Shown here in pieces: positions 1-11,213 of a stretch of 64,000 bases of DNA; within the stretch, counting starts at the first letter, position 1; every line of letters begins with the position of its first letter. Source of the stretch: Micromonospora sp. FIMYZ51 (lineage in GTDB: Bacteria > Actinomycetota > Actinomycetes > Mycobacteriales > Micromonosporaceae). The stretch covers positions 1,426,001-1,490,000 of the forward strand of contig NZ_CP134706.1 of NCBI RefSeq assembly GCF_038246755.1, in the 5' to 3' direction. The notes under the pieces are model-generated. The model was not told the origin of the DNA. It saw only the letters and a list, made by a program, of their open reading frames with translations, and searched no databases. The translations under genes were made by a program, and so were the position numbers.

Positions 1-705
1 GGCATCCCGGACACTCCGGTCGACGTGTACGTGAACGGTGAGAAGACGCTTGAGAACTTCGCGCCCGGCGACGTGGCCGGCCCGCTGGACCTGGCGGAGG
101 GCGCGTACGACATCGCCCTGACCAAGCCCGGCGAGCCGCTCGATGCGGCCATCCTCACCGTGGACGACGCCGAGGTGCCGGGCGGGGCGAACATCAGCCT
201 CGCCGCCCACCTCGACGCCGAGGGCCAGCCCAAGATCACTCCGTTCGTCAACGACACCGCGAAGCTCGACGCCGGTAAGGCCCGGCTGATCGTCCGGCAC
301 ACCGCCGCCGCCCCGGCAGTGGACGTGCGAGCCGGCGGCAGCCCGGTCTTCGAGGACCTGACCAACCCGAACGAGGCCAAGGCCGACGTGGACGCGGGCA
401 GTGTCTCGGCGGACGTGGTGCTCGCCGGCACCGAGACGGTGGCGATCGGGCCGGCCGAGCTCAACCTGCGGGAGGGCACCGCGACGATCGTCTACGCCAT
501 CGGCTCCGCCGAGGCGGAGAACCTGGCCGTCGTGGCGCAGACCATCACCGGCCTGCACTCGGCGCCCTCCGGCGTGCCGAGCGGCACCGGCGGGCAGGCC
601 GACACCGGCCTGGGTGCCTGGTGGTACGCGCTGGCGGGCGCCGGGGTCCTGCTGCTGGTCGCGGGCGGGGCGCGGGCGGCGGTCGTCAGGTCCGGTCGTC
701 GGTGA
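1..705 (+). CDS. DUF4397-domain cell-surface protein, 5' end outside window
   Basis: The reading frame is open from base 1, so the N-terminus and any signal peptide lie outside the window. The visible start, GIPDTPVDVYVNGE, fits the DUF4397 pattern of a beta-rich extracellular domain of unknown function, and the domain runs to about residue 190 of the visible part. It is followed by a Gly/Ser linker, QADTG, a hydrophobic segment (WWYALAGAGVLLLVAGG) and a basic tail (RSGRR). That is the architecture of a cell-wall sorting signal, but with QADTG where LPxTG is expected. The TGA stop overlaps the GTG of the class F sortase in GTGA, so the two are co-translated. The protein may be the sortase's substrate; this is inference. 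Confidence 0.8.
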   Translation, partial: GIPDTPVDVYVNGEKTLENFAPGDVAGPLDLAEGAYDIALTKPGEPLDAAILTVDDAEVPGGANISLAAHLDAEGQPKITPFVNDTAKLDAGKARLIVRHTAAAPAVDVRAGGSPVFEDLTNPNEAKADVDAGSVSADVVLAGTETVAIGPAELNLREGTATIVYAIGSAEAENLAVVAQTITGLHSAPSGVPSGTGGQADTGLGAWWYALAGAGVLLLVAGGARAAVVRSGRR

Positions 706-1367
706 CCGTCGTCAACCGTGGGGCGCTGGCGGCGGTTGCCGCCGGCGCCGCCGCGCTCGCCGTCGCCGCCGTACTGGCCGTGGTGTCCCGGCCGGCGGGA
801 GACGTCGGCGCCGAGCAGGCCGCCGCGCTGGCCGAGGCGAGTCCGTCGGTCGCCGGGACACCGGGCGCCGCACCGTCCGTGGCAGTGGCTCCCGGCACGC
901 TTCCCGGCGACGCCGAAACGGTGCCTCCGGTCCGGCTGCGGATCCCCGGGATCAAGGTCGTCGCGCAGGTCAACCCCGTCGGCGTGAACGAGCGCACCGG
1001 GGAGTTCGAGGTGCCGCCCAGCGTGGACCAGATCGGCTGGTACCGCTACGGCCCCGGGCTGGCGGCCGAGACCGGCTCGGTGGTGATCGCCGGGCACGTG
1101 GACAGCGCGGAGCAGGGCAAGGGCGCCTTCTACCGGCTGCGTGAACTCGCCCCGGGCGACACCCTGACGGCCACCGGTGCGGACGGCGTCGAGCGGACCT
1201 ACCGGGTCGTGGCCCGGGAGGAGTACGACAAGACGAAGATCCCGCTGGAGCGTTACTTCGCCCGCGACGGTCGGCCCCGACTGACCCTGATCACCTGCGG
1301 CGGGCCGTTCGACGCCGAGGCCCGTCGGTACCGCGACAACATCGTCGTGACCGCCGAACCGGTCTGA
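702..1367 (+). CDS. class F sortase
   Basis: Membrane-anchored cysteine transpeptidase of 221 aa that would cleave sorting motifs of exported proteins. The start is the GTG overlapping the upstream stop (GTGA). An uncleaved N-terminal hydrophobic helix (about residues 5-28) is followed by a Pro/Ala linker and the sortase barrel. The catalytic triad is visible: His132 in IAGHVDS, Cys199 in LITCGG and Arg211 in RRYRDN. Length and the ITCGG motif fit class F sortases of actinobacteria. No pilin-like genes are adjacent. Candidate substrates in the window are the upstream DUF4397 protein and the LPITG protein ending at 14360. Confidence 0.9.
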   Translation: MTVVNRGALAAVAAGAAALAVAAVLAVVSRPAGDVGAEQAAALAEASPSVAGTPGAAPSVAVAPGTLPGDAETVPPVRLRIPGIKVVAQVNPVGVNERTGEFEVPPSVDQIGWYRYGPGLAAETGSVVIAGHVDSAEQGKGAFYRLRELAPGDTLTATGADGVERTYRVVAREEYDKTKIPLERYFARDGRPRLTLITCGGPFDAEARRYRDNIVVTAEPV

Positions 1368-1415
1368 CCTTTGGCATCCGGTTATCCGGTCTGCGGTCGG
1401 CGCGGGCGCGGTCGT

Positions 1416-1421
1416 TAGGCT
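1416..1421 (+). promoter_or_regulatory. -10 box TAGGCT of iscS, probable leaderless start
   Basis: TAGGCT ends 8 nt before the ATG at 1430 and 5 nt before the alternative GTG at 1427. No Shine-Dalgarno sequence lies between, so the transcript probably starts at or near the start codon. Confidence 0.55.
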
Positions 1422-1429
1422 GAACCGTG

Positions 1430-2677
1430 ATGGCTTACCTGGATCATGCCGCGACCACGCCGATGCTCGACGAGGCACTCGAGGCGTACGTCGCGACCGC
1501 CCGCGAGGTCGGCAACGCGTCCTCCCTGCACGCGTCCGGTCGGCGTGCCCGGCGGCGGGTGGAGGAGTCGCGGGAGCGGGTGGCCGCCGCGCTGGGCGCC
1601 CGACCGTCCGAGGTGATCTTCACCGGGGGCGGTACGGAAAGCGACAACCTCGCGGTGAAGGGCATCTTCTGGGCCCGCCGGGACGCCGACGCCCGCCGGG
1701 GCCGGGTGGTCTCCAGCGCCGTCGAGCACCACGCCGTGCTCGACGCGGTGGAGTGGCTGAGCCGGCACGAGGAGGCGGAGGTGGGCTGGCTGCCGGTCGA
1801 CGGTGCCGGCCGGCTGGAACCCGACGCGCTCCGCACCGAACTGGCCGAGCACGGCGACCGGGTCGCCCTGATCACCGCGATGTGGGCAAACAACGAGGTC
1901 GGCACCGTGCAGCGGATCGGCGAGCTGGCCGCCGTGGCCACGGAGTACGGCGTGCCGTTTCACACCGACGCCATCCAGGCGGTCGGCCAGGTCCCGGTCG
2001 ACTTCGCGGCCAGTGGGGTCGCCGCGCTCACGGTGACCGGTCACAAGCTCGGCGGCCCGGTCGGGGTCGGCGCGCTGGTGCTGGCCCGGGACGTCGCCGC
2101 CGTACCGCTGCTGCACGGTGGCGGGCAGGAACGCGACGTGCGCTCGGGCACCCTGGACGCCGCAGGCATCGTCGCCTTCGCGGTCGCCGTCGAGGCCGCG
2201 GTCAAGGGCCAGCAGGAGTACGCCGCCCGGGTCGCCGCGCTCCGCGACGACCTGGTCCGGCGGGTCCGGCAGGCGGTACCGGAGGTCGTCTTCAACGGCG
2301 ATCCGACCGACCGCCTGCCGGGCAACGCGCACTTCTCCTTCCCGGGCTGCGAGGGGGACGCCCTGCTGCTCCTGCTGGACGCTCAGGGCATCGCCTGCTC
2401 GACCGGTTCGGCCTGTTCGGCCGGGGTGGCCCAGCCCTCGCACGTGCTCCTGGCGATGGGCGCGGACGACGACCGGGCCCGCTCCTCGCTGCGCTTCTCC
2501 CTCGGCCACACCAGCACCGCCGCCGACATCGACGCGCTCATCGCCGCCCTCCCGGCGGCCGTCGACCGCGCCCGCCGCGCCGCCGCCCTGCGCACCCCCG
2601 CTGACCCCCACCCCCGCTGCCCCTGCCCCACCCCCACCCCGCCGATCTTGCACTTTTGGTCGCGGCAAAAGCCGTGA
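1430..2677 (+). CDS. iscS: cysteine desulfurase (NifS/IscS family)
   Basis: PLP enzyme that takes sulfur from cysteine as an enzyme-bound persulfide. The N-terminal motif [12 protein letters not shown] is typical. The Schiff-base lysine is Lys206 in VTGHKLGG and the persulfide cysteine is Cys329 in GSACSAG, the same positions as in IscS. I chose ATG 1430 over GTG 1427; both fit the -10 box. mnmA follows 120 nt downstream, so a role in tRNA 2-thiouridylation is likely, as in other actinobacteria. The last residues ([10 protein letters not shown]) are encoded by an intergenic palindrome at 2637-2718, so the C-terminal tail is extended and Pro-rich compared with the usual family end. Confidence 0.95.
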   Translation: MAYLDHAATTPMLDEALEAYVATAREVGNASSLHASGRRARRRVEESRERVAAALGARPSEVIFTGGGTESDNLAVKGIFWARRDADARRGRVVSSAVEHHAVLDAVEWLSRHEEAEVGWLPVDGAGRLEPDALRTELAEHGDRVALITAMWANNEVGTVQRIGELAAVATEYGVPFHTDAIQAVGQVPVDFAASGVAALTVTGHKLGGPVGVGALVLARDVAAVPLLHGGGQERDVRSGTLDAAGIVAFAVAVEAAVKGQQEYAARVAALRDDLVRRVRQAVPEVVFNGDPTDRLPGNAHFSFPGCEGDALLLLLDAQGIACSTGSACSAGVAQPSHVLLAMGADDDRARSSLRFSLGHTSTAADIDALIAALPAAVDRARRAAALRTPADPHPRCPCPTPTPPILHFWSRQKP

Positions 2678-2718
2678 AGGGGGGTAAATCGGCGACGGTA
2701 AGTGCAAGATCGGCGGGG
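2637..2718. repeat. long palindromic element, family GATCTTGCACTT (copy 1)
   Basis: A perfect 19-bp inverted repeat, CCCCGCCGATCTTGCACTT at 2637-2655, pairs with 2700-2718 across a 44-nt spacer. The left arm lies inside the iscS coding region and the right arm in the iscS-mnmA gap. A related copy lies at 18450-18518. It could act as a terminator or be a small dispersed palindrome. Confidence 0.75.
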
Positions 2719-2765
2719 TTCGTCGCTGGGCCATGAGGGCCGCGCGGGGTGGACGCGGGCAGAGA

Positions 2766-2787
2766 TAGGCTCGACTGACGAAGGGAG
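2766..2787 (+). promoter_or_regulatory. mnmA -10 box and ribosome binding site
   Basis: TAGGCT at 2766-2771 is a good -10 box. AAGGGAG at 2781-2787 is a strong Shine-Dalgarno sequence and supports the GTG at 2798 (10 nt away) rather than the in-frame GTG at 2789 (1 nt away). Confidence 0.5.
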
Positions 2788-2797
2788 CGTGGTCCGG

Positions 2798-3883
2798 GTG
2801 AGGGTGTTGGCGGCGATGTCCGGCGGAGTGGATTCCGCCGTGGCGGCAGCGCGGGCGGTGGAGGCCGGCCACGACGTCACCGGCGTGCACCTGGCGCTGG
2901 CACGTAACCCGCAGACCTATCGCACCGGCGCGCGGGGCTGCTGCACGCTTGAGGATTCCCGTGACGCCCGGCGCGCGGCCGACGTGCTCGGCATCCCGTT
3001 CTACGTGTGGGACATGGCCGACCAGTTCCACGCCGACGTGGTCGACGACTTCGTCGCCGAGTACGCGGCCGGACGTACCCCGAATCCGTGCCTGCGCTGC
3101 AACGAGAAGATCAAGTTTGCCGCCGTACTGGACCGGGCGGTGGCGCTGGGGTTCGACGCCGTGGTCACCGGCCATCACGCCCGGCTCGGCCCCGACGGCC
3201 TGCTGCGCCGCAGTGTCGACGAGGCCAAGGACCAGTCGTACGTGCTGGCCGTGCTGACCCGGCAGCAGTTGGACCGTTCGATCTTCCCGCTCGGCGACTC
3301 GACAAAGGCGCAGGTCCGCCAGGAGGCGGCGAGCCGGGGCCTGGCGGTCGCCGACAAGCCGGACTCGCACGACATCTGCTTCATCGCCGACGGGGACACC
3401 CGGGGCTTCCTGGCCCAGCGGCTCGGCGAGACGCCGGGTGACGTGGTCGACGCGACCACCGGTGCCGTGGTGGGCCAGCATGCCGGTGCGTACGCCTACA
3501 CCGTCGGCCAGCGGCGCGGGCTGCACCTGGACCGCCCGGCTCCGGACGGCAGGCCGCGGTACGTGCTCTCGATCACCCCGAAGACCAACACGGTGACCGT
3601 CGGCCCGGCCGAGGCGCTGGAGGTGGCCGAGGTCCGGGCCACCCGCCCGATCTGGACCGGTGCCCCCCGCCCGAGCGCGCCCATCGAGTGTGAGGTGCAA
3701 CTGCGCGCCCATGGCGTGGTCGTCCCCGCCGCCGTGACGGTGACCGCCGACAGCCTGCACGCCGAGCTGCGCCGCCCGGTTCGTGGCGTCGCCGCCGGCC
3801 AGGCGATCGTCGCCTACCGCCCCGATCCGGCCGGCGACATCGTCCTCGGCTCCGCGACCATCACCACCCCCGCTTCGAGCTGA
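2798..3883 (+). CDS. mnmA: tRNA-specific 2-thiouridylase MnmA
   Basis: Adenylates U34 of tRNA Lys/Glu/Gln and replaces O2 with sulfur received from the cysteine desulfurase. The N-terminal PP-loop SGGVDS binds ATP. The two catalytic cysteines are Cys98 (NPCLRC) and Cys194 (HDICFI), close to Cys102 and Cys199 of the E. coli enzyme. The C-terminal beta-barrel begins near residue 280. Length of 361 aa is normal. The start GTG at 2798 gives [13 protein letters not shown]; upstream in-frame sequence back to 2702 comes from the palindrome and is not expected in the protein. The stop codon lies at the edge of another palindromic element. Confidence 0.96.
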   Translation: MRVLAAMSGGVDSAVAAARAVEAGHDVTGVHLALARNPQTYRTGARGCCTLEDSRDARRAADVLGIPFYVWDMADQFHADVVDDFVAEYAAGRTPNPCLRCNEKIKFAAVLDRAVALGFDAVVTGHHARLGPDGLLRRSVDEAKDQSYVLAVLTRQQLDRSIFPLGDSTKAQVRQEAASRGLAVADKPDSHDICFIADGDTRGFLAQRLGETPGDVVDATTGAVVGQHAGAYAYTVGQRRGLHLDRPAPDGRPRYVLSITPKTNTVTVGPAEALEVAEVRATRPIWTGAPRPSAPIECEVQLRAHGVVVPAAVTVTADSLHAELRRPVRGVAAGQAIVAYRPDPAGDIVLGSATITTPASS

Positions 3884-3938
3884 TCAAGAAGTTTCGTCTC
3901 CGGGCGGCGGAATCCAGACGCGAACCTTTTGATCAACA
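3881..3938. repeat. imperfect palindrome with TTGATCA ends abutting the mnmA stop
   Basis: The left arm TGATCAAGAAGTTTCG overlaps the TGA stop of mnmA. The right arm CGAACCTTTTGATCAAC is its imperfect reverse complement, across about 20 nt. It could serve as a terminator for mnmA. The next gene's -10 box (3949-3954) lies just past it. Confidence 0.5.
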
Positions 3939-3948
3939 AGTGGCTGGG

Positions 3949-3954
3949 TACGCT
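3949..3954 (+). promoter_or_regulatory. -10 box TACGCT, probable leaderless start
   Basis: TACGCT ends 6 nt before the GTG at 3961 and there is no Shine-Dalgarno sequence, which fits a leaderless transcript. Confidence 0.5.
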
Positions 3955-3960
3955 TCGGCC

Positions 3961-5007
3961 GTGAGTGATCAGGTGTGGCCATGGCCAGCGGGTGCGGCGA
4001 CCGGGATCGGGTCGTTGCCGGGCACCGACATCGCCGAGGCACAGCGGGTGGTGCTCGGGGAACTGCCGGCGCTGCCCCACCTGCCGGAGCTGCCGGCGCG
4101 CGGCCCCGGGGCCGACCTGATCGGCCGCACCGGCGGCCTGCTCGTCGAGCTGCCGGTGGAGCTGTACGCCGCCCGCTGGCGGATCGCCCCGCGCCCCGGC
4201 AAGGATCTGCGCCGCGCACGTGACCTGATGGAACGCGACCTCGACCAACTCGCCGAGCAGGCCGAGGAGTACGCCGGCCCGCTGAAGATCCAGGCGGCCG
4301 GCCCGCTCACCCTGGCCGCCTCGGTGGAGCTGCCGATCGGCGGCCGGATGCTGCGCGATCCCGGCGCGGTCCGCGACCTGGCCGGCTCGCTCGCCGAGGG
4401 ACTGCGTGGCCATGTCGAGGCGGTCACCCGCCGGGTGCCCCGGGCGTCCGTGCTGCTCCAGCTGGACGAGCCGGCCCTGCCGGCGGTGCTCGCCGGACGG
4501 ATACCGACCGAGAGCGGCCTCGGCACCTACCGGGCGATGGACCAGGCGGACGCTCGTTCGCTGCTGAGCGCGGTCATCGCGGCGGCCGGGGTGCCGACCG
4601 TGGTGCACTGCTGCGCCGCGGACGTGCCGGTGGACCTGATCCGGACCGCCGGTGCGGTCGGCGTCGCGCTCGACCTGAGTCTGGTCACCGAGCTCGACCC
4701 GCTCGGCGAGGCGATCGACGCCGGGCTCGGGCTGCTGGCCGGCGCCGCACCGACCATCCCGCCGACCGGTCCCGGTCGAAGCGGTGCAGCCGGAACCCGG
4801 CCGCCGTCGACCGGTCGCGCACCGACCTCCGCACAGGTCGCCGACCGGGTACGCACCCTCTGGGACCGTCTCGGCTTCCCGCGCAGCCGACTCGCCGAAC
4901 AGGTGGTGGTCACCCCCGCCTGTGGCCTGGCCGGGGCCACTCCGGCGGACGCCCGGGCGGTCCTCACGGCCTGCCGCGACGCTGGCCGCCGGTTGTTCGA
5001 GGAGTGA
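3961..5007 (+). CDS. MetE-like protein (cobalamin-independent methionine synthase C-terminal family)
   Basis: A 348-aa TIM-barrel protein about the size of the C-terminal half of MetE and of the archaeal-type short enzymes. It carries a TGIGSLPGTD start, a LLQLDEPALP segment, and candidate zinc ligands in VVHCCAAD and VVTPACGLAG. The family transfers a methyl group to a thiol. In actinobacteria this short form sits next to mnmA and ligA (compare Rv3015c), but its own substrate is not established, so homocysteine is only a guess. Start chosen by the TACGCT box 6 nt upstream of GTG. The residues around 275-290 (Pro/Gly/Thr-rich) form an insertion relative to a compact barrel. Confidence 0.8.
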   Translation: MSDQVWPWPAGAATGIGSLPGTDIAEAQRVVLGELPALPHLPELPARGPGADLIGRTGGLLVELPVELYAARWRIAPRPGKDLRRARDLMERDLDQLAEQAEEYAGPLKIQAAGPLTLAASVELPIGGRMLRDPGAVRDLAGSLAEGLRGHVEAVTRRVPRASVLLQLDEPALPAVLAGRIPTESGLGTYRAMDQADARSLLSAVIAAAGVPTVVHCCAADVPVDLIRTAGAVGVALDLSLVTELDPLGEAIDAGLGLLAGAAPTIPPTGPGRSGAAGTRPPSTGRAPTSAQVADRVRTLWDRLGFPRSRLAEQVVVTPACGLAGATPADARAVLTACRDAGRRLFEE

Positions 5008-5116
5008 GCTTCCCCGGTCGTGCCGGTGTGTCGCCGACCCGGGCGGCCACCCGTGCGGCCTCGGCCGGGACGGAACAGTCGGCAGCGGCGAGCGCGTGGG
5101 CTTGCGGCGGCACGGC

Positions 5117-6133
5117 ATGATCGCGGGCGTGATCGACTCCTCGTGCCGCCGGGCCGCCGGCTCGCTCTTCGGTCTCGCCTACGGTGACGCCCTGGGCAAG
5201 CCCACGGAGTTCCTCAGTGTCCCCGAGATCGACCGCCGGTACGGTCCAGCCGGCCCTCGGGACCTGGCCGGCGACCCGGCGCTGGTCACCGACGACACCC
5301 AGCTGGCGCTCGCGGTGGGGTGGGCGCTGCACGACGCGCCCCGATACGCCGCCGAGACGGTGGAGCCACTGCTGCGGCAGCGCTTCCTGGCCTGGGCGGC
5401 CAGCCCGGACAACAACCGCGCGCCGGGGATGACCTGCCTGCGGGCCTGTGCCGAACTGTCCCGGGCCGTGCCGTGGCAGCAGGCCACGGTGGTCGGCTCG
5501 AAGGGCTGCGGGGCCAACATGCGGGTCACCCCGATCGGGCTGCTCGACGTCGACCTCGACACCCTCGCCGGGCTGGCCCAGCTCCAGGCGGGGCTGACCC
5601 ACGGGCACCCCACCGGCCTGGCCGCCAGCGAGCTGACCGCGTACGCCGTGCGGCTGCTTGTCGACGGCGCCACGCTGGCGGAGTTGGCCGACCTGCTCGT
5701 CGCGCGTACCCACCAGCAGCGCACCGTCTACCGGGCCGACTGGCTCGACGACCTGTGGCGGCGGGCGGGTGCCGCAACGCCGGAGGAGTTCATCGCCATC
5801 GGTTGGGACGAGTGCCGGGCGGCGTTGCGCCGGCTGAGCATGGCGCTGGCCGCGCCGGACGACGGCGGTGACCCGTGCCGGCGTACCGGGGAGGGTTGGA
5901 TCGCCGAGGAGGCCCTCGCGACCGCGCTCTACTGCGCCGTCCGACACGCCGACGATCCGGTCGGCGCGCTCGCCCGGGGTGCCCGTACCGCCGGTGACTC
6001 CGATTCCATCGCCGCTCTCGCTGGCGCGTTCGTCGGTGCCGCGCACGGCATGGCCGCCTGGCCGGGGGAGTGGGCCGACCGCATCGAGTACGCCGACCAG
6101 CTGACCACTCTCGCGATCACCTGGGAGCGGTAG
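5117..6133 (+). CDS. ADP-ribosylglycohydrolase family protein
   Basis: A 338-aa all-helical dinuclear-metal hydrolase of the DraG/ARH family, which removes ADP-ribose from proteins or hydrolyses related ADP-ribosyl compounds. Conserved metal-site motifs are visible: GLAYGDALGKPTEF near the start, TDDTQLALA, and the C-terminal DSDSIAALAGAFVGAAHG. The substrate cannot be told from sequence. ATG 5117 is taken as start; GTG 5129 is nearly as good and would give MIDSSCRRAAGS. It lies between the MetE-like gene and ligA, all on the plus strand, with about 110 nt on each side, so it may have its own promoter. Confidence 0.85.
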   Translation: MIAGVIDSSCRRAAGSLFGLAYGDALGKPTEFLSVPEIDRRYGPAGPRDLAGDPALVTDDTQLALAVGWALHDAPRYAAETVEPLLRQRFLAWAASPDNNRAPGMTCLRACAELSRAVPWQQATVVGSKGCGANMRVTPIGLLDVDLDTLAGLAQLQAGLTHGHPTGLAASELTAYAVRLLVDGATLAELADLLVARTHQQRTVYRADWLDDLWRRAGAATPEEFIAIGWDECRAALRRLSMALAAPDDGGDPCRRTGEGWIAEEALATALYCAVRHADDPVGALARGARTAGDSDSIAALAGAFVGAAHGMAAWPGEWADRIEYADQLTTLAITWER

Positions 6134-6242
6134 CGTCGCGCGGGCCGGACCGACGGCGACGAGCCGTTCCTCCGCCGCGTCGCGTACCTGGTCACTGGCG
6201 GGCCAGGCCACGGTTGTCAGGCCCGACCGCTACGGTTCTGGG

Positions 6243-8423
<2,181 letters not shown>

Positions 8424-8579
8424 GCCGTACCCCTCCCCATCAGGGCACTCGCCCGGATACCAACTTAATTACGACTACGACCGATTCGTGGCTGTCGTGG
8501 CGGGAAAGTGGTCACCAGGAGCGTTTCATTGGGAACGGCGCGTGAACCCACGCGCGGAGGTGACGTACCGGGAGGTGTG

Positions 8580-11072
8580 ATGGAGCCGCCCGACCCGCGA
8601 AACCTGGTCCCGCCCGGCCGGACGGCCCAGTTCACGGTCTTCGTCGGCGGGGTGCTGGCCGTGGCCGTGCTGGTCTCGGCCGCCCCGCTGGTGTCGCTTG
8701 GCAGCACCCTGCCCGAGCTTCCGGTGGCGTTCTGGACGATGGCGGTGCTCGCGGTGGCCTGCGACGCACGCCCGTTCGTCCCGCCCGGCCGGCGGCAGTC
8801 CTCCGCGGTCTTTCCGTCGACCTGCTTCACCTTCGCGATCCTGCTCGGCTGGGGGCTCGGCCCCGCGGTCGCGGTGCAGGCGGTCGCCGTGCTGGTCTCC
8901 GGATTCCGGATGGGGTACGCCCCCTGGCGGACGGCCTTCAACGCCGGCCAGTACGCCTGCGCCCTGGCCGCCGCGTACGCGGTCACCCGGCTCGGCCCCG
9001 GCGGCGTCTTCGACGGCGGTGCGCTGGGCGTCACGGACATCGCCGCGATCGGCGGTGCCGGGGTCGCCTGGCTCGTGGTCAACTACAGCCTGGTGACGAC
9101 CGCCGTCCGGTTGCGTTTCGGTGAGCGGTGGTGGCCCAACGCCTGGCACGGGCTGCCCTTCGAGCTCCTCTCCACCGGCAGCCTGCTGCTGCTCGCGCCG
9201 GTGCTCGTCACCGCCGCGCGAGCCAGCGCGGCCCTGGTTCCGTTGGTGCTGGTGCCGCTCTTCGCGGTGTACCGGATGGCCCGGCTCACCGTCGAGCAGC
9301 ACCAACTCGCCGCGCTCGACCCGCTCACCGGGCTGGCGAACCGCAAGGCGCTGCTGGCCGAGGTCAGCGAGGAGATCCACCGGCACGCCGAGTGTCGTGC
9401 CCGCGGCGAACCGGATGCCCGGCTGGCCCTGCTGCTGATCGACCTGGACCGGTTCAAGAACGTCAACGACGCGCTCGGGCACGAGGTCGGCGACCGGCTG
9501 CTCGTCGAGGTGAGCGCCCGGCTGACCGATGTGGTCGAACCGCCGGATCTCGTCGCCCGCCTCGGCGGTGACGAGTTCGCGATCGTGATGACCCGGCTGA
9601 CCGAGGTCGCGCAGGCCCGGGCGCTGGCCGACCAGGTGGTGCAGGTGCTGGCCACGCCGGTGCCGCTGGACGGGCTGCCGCTGGACGTCGGCGGCTCCAT
9701 CGGCATCGCCCTGTACCCGGACCACGGCGAGGATTTCGCCACCCTGATGCGCCACGCCGACGTGGCGATGTACGACGCGAAGCACCGCAACGACACCGTC
9801 GCCGTCTACACCGCCGAGTCCGACCACAACTCCGCCGAGCGGCTCGGCCTGCTGGCCGACCTGCGTCGGGTACTGGAGGGCGGGGCGGCCGGACAGCCCG
9901 GCGAGGCAGCGGTGCCGGCTGCGCCCGCCTCCGTGGTCCGGGGCGGGGACGGCGCGATGCTGTCGGCGATGCCGTCGGCGTCCACCGAACCGACTCGGGA
10001 CGTGCCGCCGGCAGCAGCCGGGCTGGACGAGCGGCCCGGCCAGCGGTGGTGGAGCCGGCGTCGCCGCCGCCCGCCGCTCGCGGCCCAGGACGACGAGCTG
10101 ATCAACCGGATCGTCACCGGCGCGGACCCGATCCTGCGGCGCGCCGCGCACGAGGCCGCAGCCGCCGATGAGCTGTGGGCCCGGCCGGTGCCTGCCGGGG
10201 AACCGCCCGATCCGGACCGGGCCGACGGCCAGCCGACCGGGCAGCCGCAGCTGTCCGGCCCCGAACGCGGCAACGAAGCGATCGAGGACGCGGGCGAGAT
10301 CATGATGTATTACCAGCCGCAGATCGCGATCGCCACCGGTGCGATGGTCGGGGTGGAGGCGCTGCTGCGCTGGCGGCACCCACGCCGGGGGATGGTCGAT
10401 CCGGAGGAGCTGATCCGGGTCGCCGAGCAGAGCGCCGTGATGCGCCTGCTCACCCGCCGGGTCATCGACGACGTGACGGAACAGCTCGCCAAGTGGTCGG
10501 CGGCGGGTCTCGAACTGCGGGCGGCGGTAAACGTCAGCGTGCGGGACCTGCACACCGGCGAGATCGCCGACCAGATCGCCGACCGGCTCGCCCGCCACCA
10601 CCTGGCTCCGGACCGGCTGCAACTGGAGATCACCGAGGGTGCCCTGATGGCCGACCCGCGCCGGGTGCTGACCACCATCACCCGGCTGCACCGGATCGGG
10701 GTGGGCATCGCCCTCGACGACTTCGGCACCGGATACTCCTCCCTCCAGCACCTGCGCCGGCTGCCGCTGTCGGAGGTGAAGGTCGACCGCTCCTTCGTGC
10801 TCGGCATGGTCGACGACGCCGACGACGCGGCGATCGTCCGGTCGACCATCGAGTTGGCCAAGGCGCTGGGGCTGCGGGTGGTCGCCGAGGGCGTGGAGGA
10901 CGAGCGGAGCTGGCGGATGCTGCACGCCGCCGGCTGCGACGTGGCCCAGGGCTGGTTCTACGCCCGACCGATGCCGGCCGCCGAACTCGTCGCCTGGCTG
11001 GCCCGCTACCGCCCGGTGCGCCCGCTCGGCGGCCACGACGAGGCGGACATCCCGCACCGGCACGCGCGGTGA
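8580..11072 (+). CDS. membrane GGDEF-EAL cyclic-di-GMP enzyme with an insertion in the EAL domain
   Basis: An 830-aa dual-domain protein. About five to six hydrophobic helices fill residues 15-230. The GGDEF domain follows (DPLTGLANRK, then an intact [10 protein letters not shown] active site) and is predicted to make c-di-GMP. The EAL domain has EALLRW, LEITEGAL, DDFGTGYSSL, KVDRSF and VAEGVED, so phosphodiesterase activity is also possible. Unusually, the first EAL helix (ERLGLLADLRRVLEGG) is separated from the YYQPQ strand by about 135 mostly Pro/Ala/Arg-rich residues. The start is ATG 8580, just after GGGAGG; several upstream in-frame GTG codons exist. It is the first of three GGDEF-EAL proteins in the window. 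Confidence 0.9.
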   Translation: MEPPDPRNLVPPGRTAQFTVFVGGVLAVAVLVSAAPLVSLGSTLPELPVAFWTMAVLAVACDARPFVPPGRRQSSAVFPSTCFTFAILLGWGLGPAVAVQAVAVLVSGFRMGYAPWRTAFNAGQYACALAAAYAVTRLGPGGVFDGGALGVTDIAAIGGAGVAWLVVNYSLVTTAVRLRFGERWWPNAWHGLPFELLSTGSLLLLAPVLVTAARASAALVPLVLVPLFAVYRMARLTVEQHQLAALDPLTGLANRKALLAEVSEEIHRHAECRARGEPDARLALLLIDLDRFKNVNDALGHEVGDRLLVEVSARLTDVVEPPDLVARLGGDEFAIVMTRLTEVAQARALADQVVQVLATPVPLDGLPLDVGGSIGIALYPDHGEDFATLMRHADVAMYDAKHRNDTVAVYTAESDHNSAERLGLLADLRRVLEGGAAGQPGEAAVPAAPASVVRGGDGAMLSAMPSASTEPTRDVPPAAAGLDERPGQRWWSRRRRRPPLAAQDDELINRIVTGADPILRRAAHEAAAADELWARPVPAGEPPDPDRADGQPTGQPQLSGPERGNEAIEDAGEIMMYYQPQIAIATGAMVGVEALLRWRHPRRGMVDPEELIRVAEQSAVMRLLTRRVIDDVTEQLAKWSAAGLELRAAVNVSVRDLHTGEIADQIADRLARHHLAPDRLQLEITEGALMADPRRVLTTITRLHRIGVGIALDDFGTGYSSLQHLRRLPLSEVKVDRSFVLGMVDDADDAAIVRSTIELAKALGLRVVAEGVEDERSWRMLHAAGCDVAQGWFYARPMPAAELVAWLARYRPVRPLGGHDEADIPHRHAR

Positions 11073-11128
11073 CGGGCAGCCTCCGACGTCCCGGGGGAGC
11101 CGGGGGCGGTCGGCCGGGCGCGGAACAA

Positions 11129-11134
11129 TAGACT
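11129..11134 (+). promoter_or_regulatory. -10 box TAGACT of the gatCA operon
   Basis: TAGACT lies about 80 nt upstream of gatC in the gap after the GGDEF-EAL gene. The -35 region is not clear. Confidence 0.4.
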
Positions 11135-11213
11135 CGCTGCGGTCACCGCGGGACGCGCTTCGGCGACCGGGGTGGGCGTACCCAGACGCAGGACAGCCAC
11201 GAAGGGGGCACCG

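Noticed and set aside
1415..3760. Minus-strand ORF of 781 codons opposite iscS and mnmA
   Set aside because: Both plus-strand genes have complete catalytic motifs; the antisense frame is open only because of high G+C.
4784..5116. Extension of the ADP-ribosylglycohydrolase into the MetE-like gene
   Set aside because: It overlaps the 3' end of a real gene; family homology begins after 5117.
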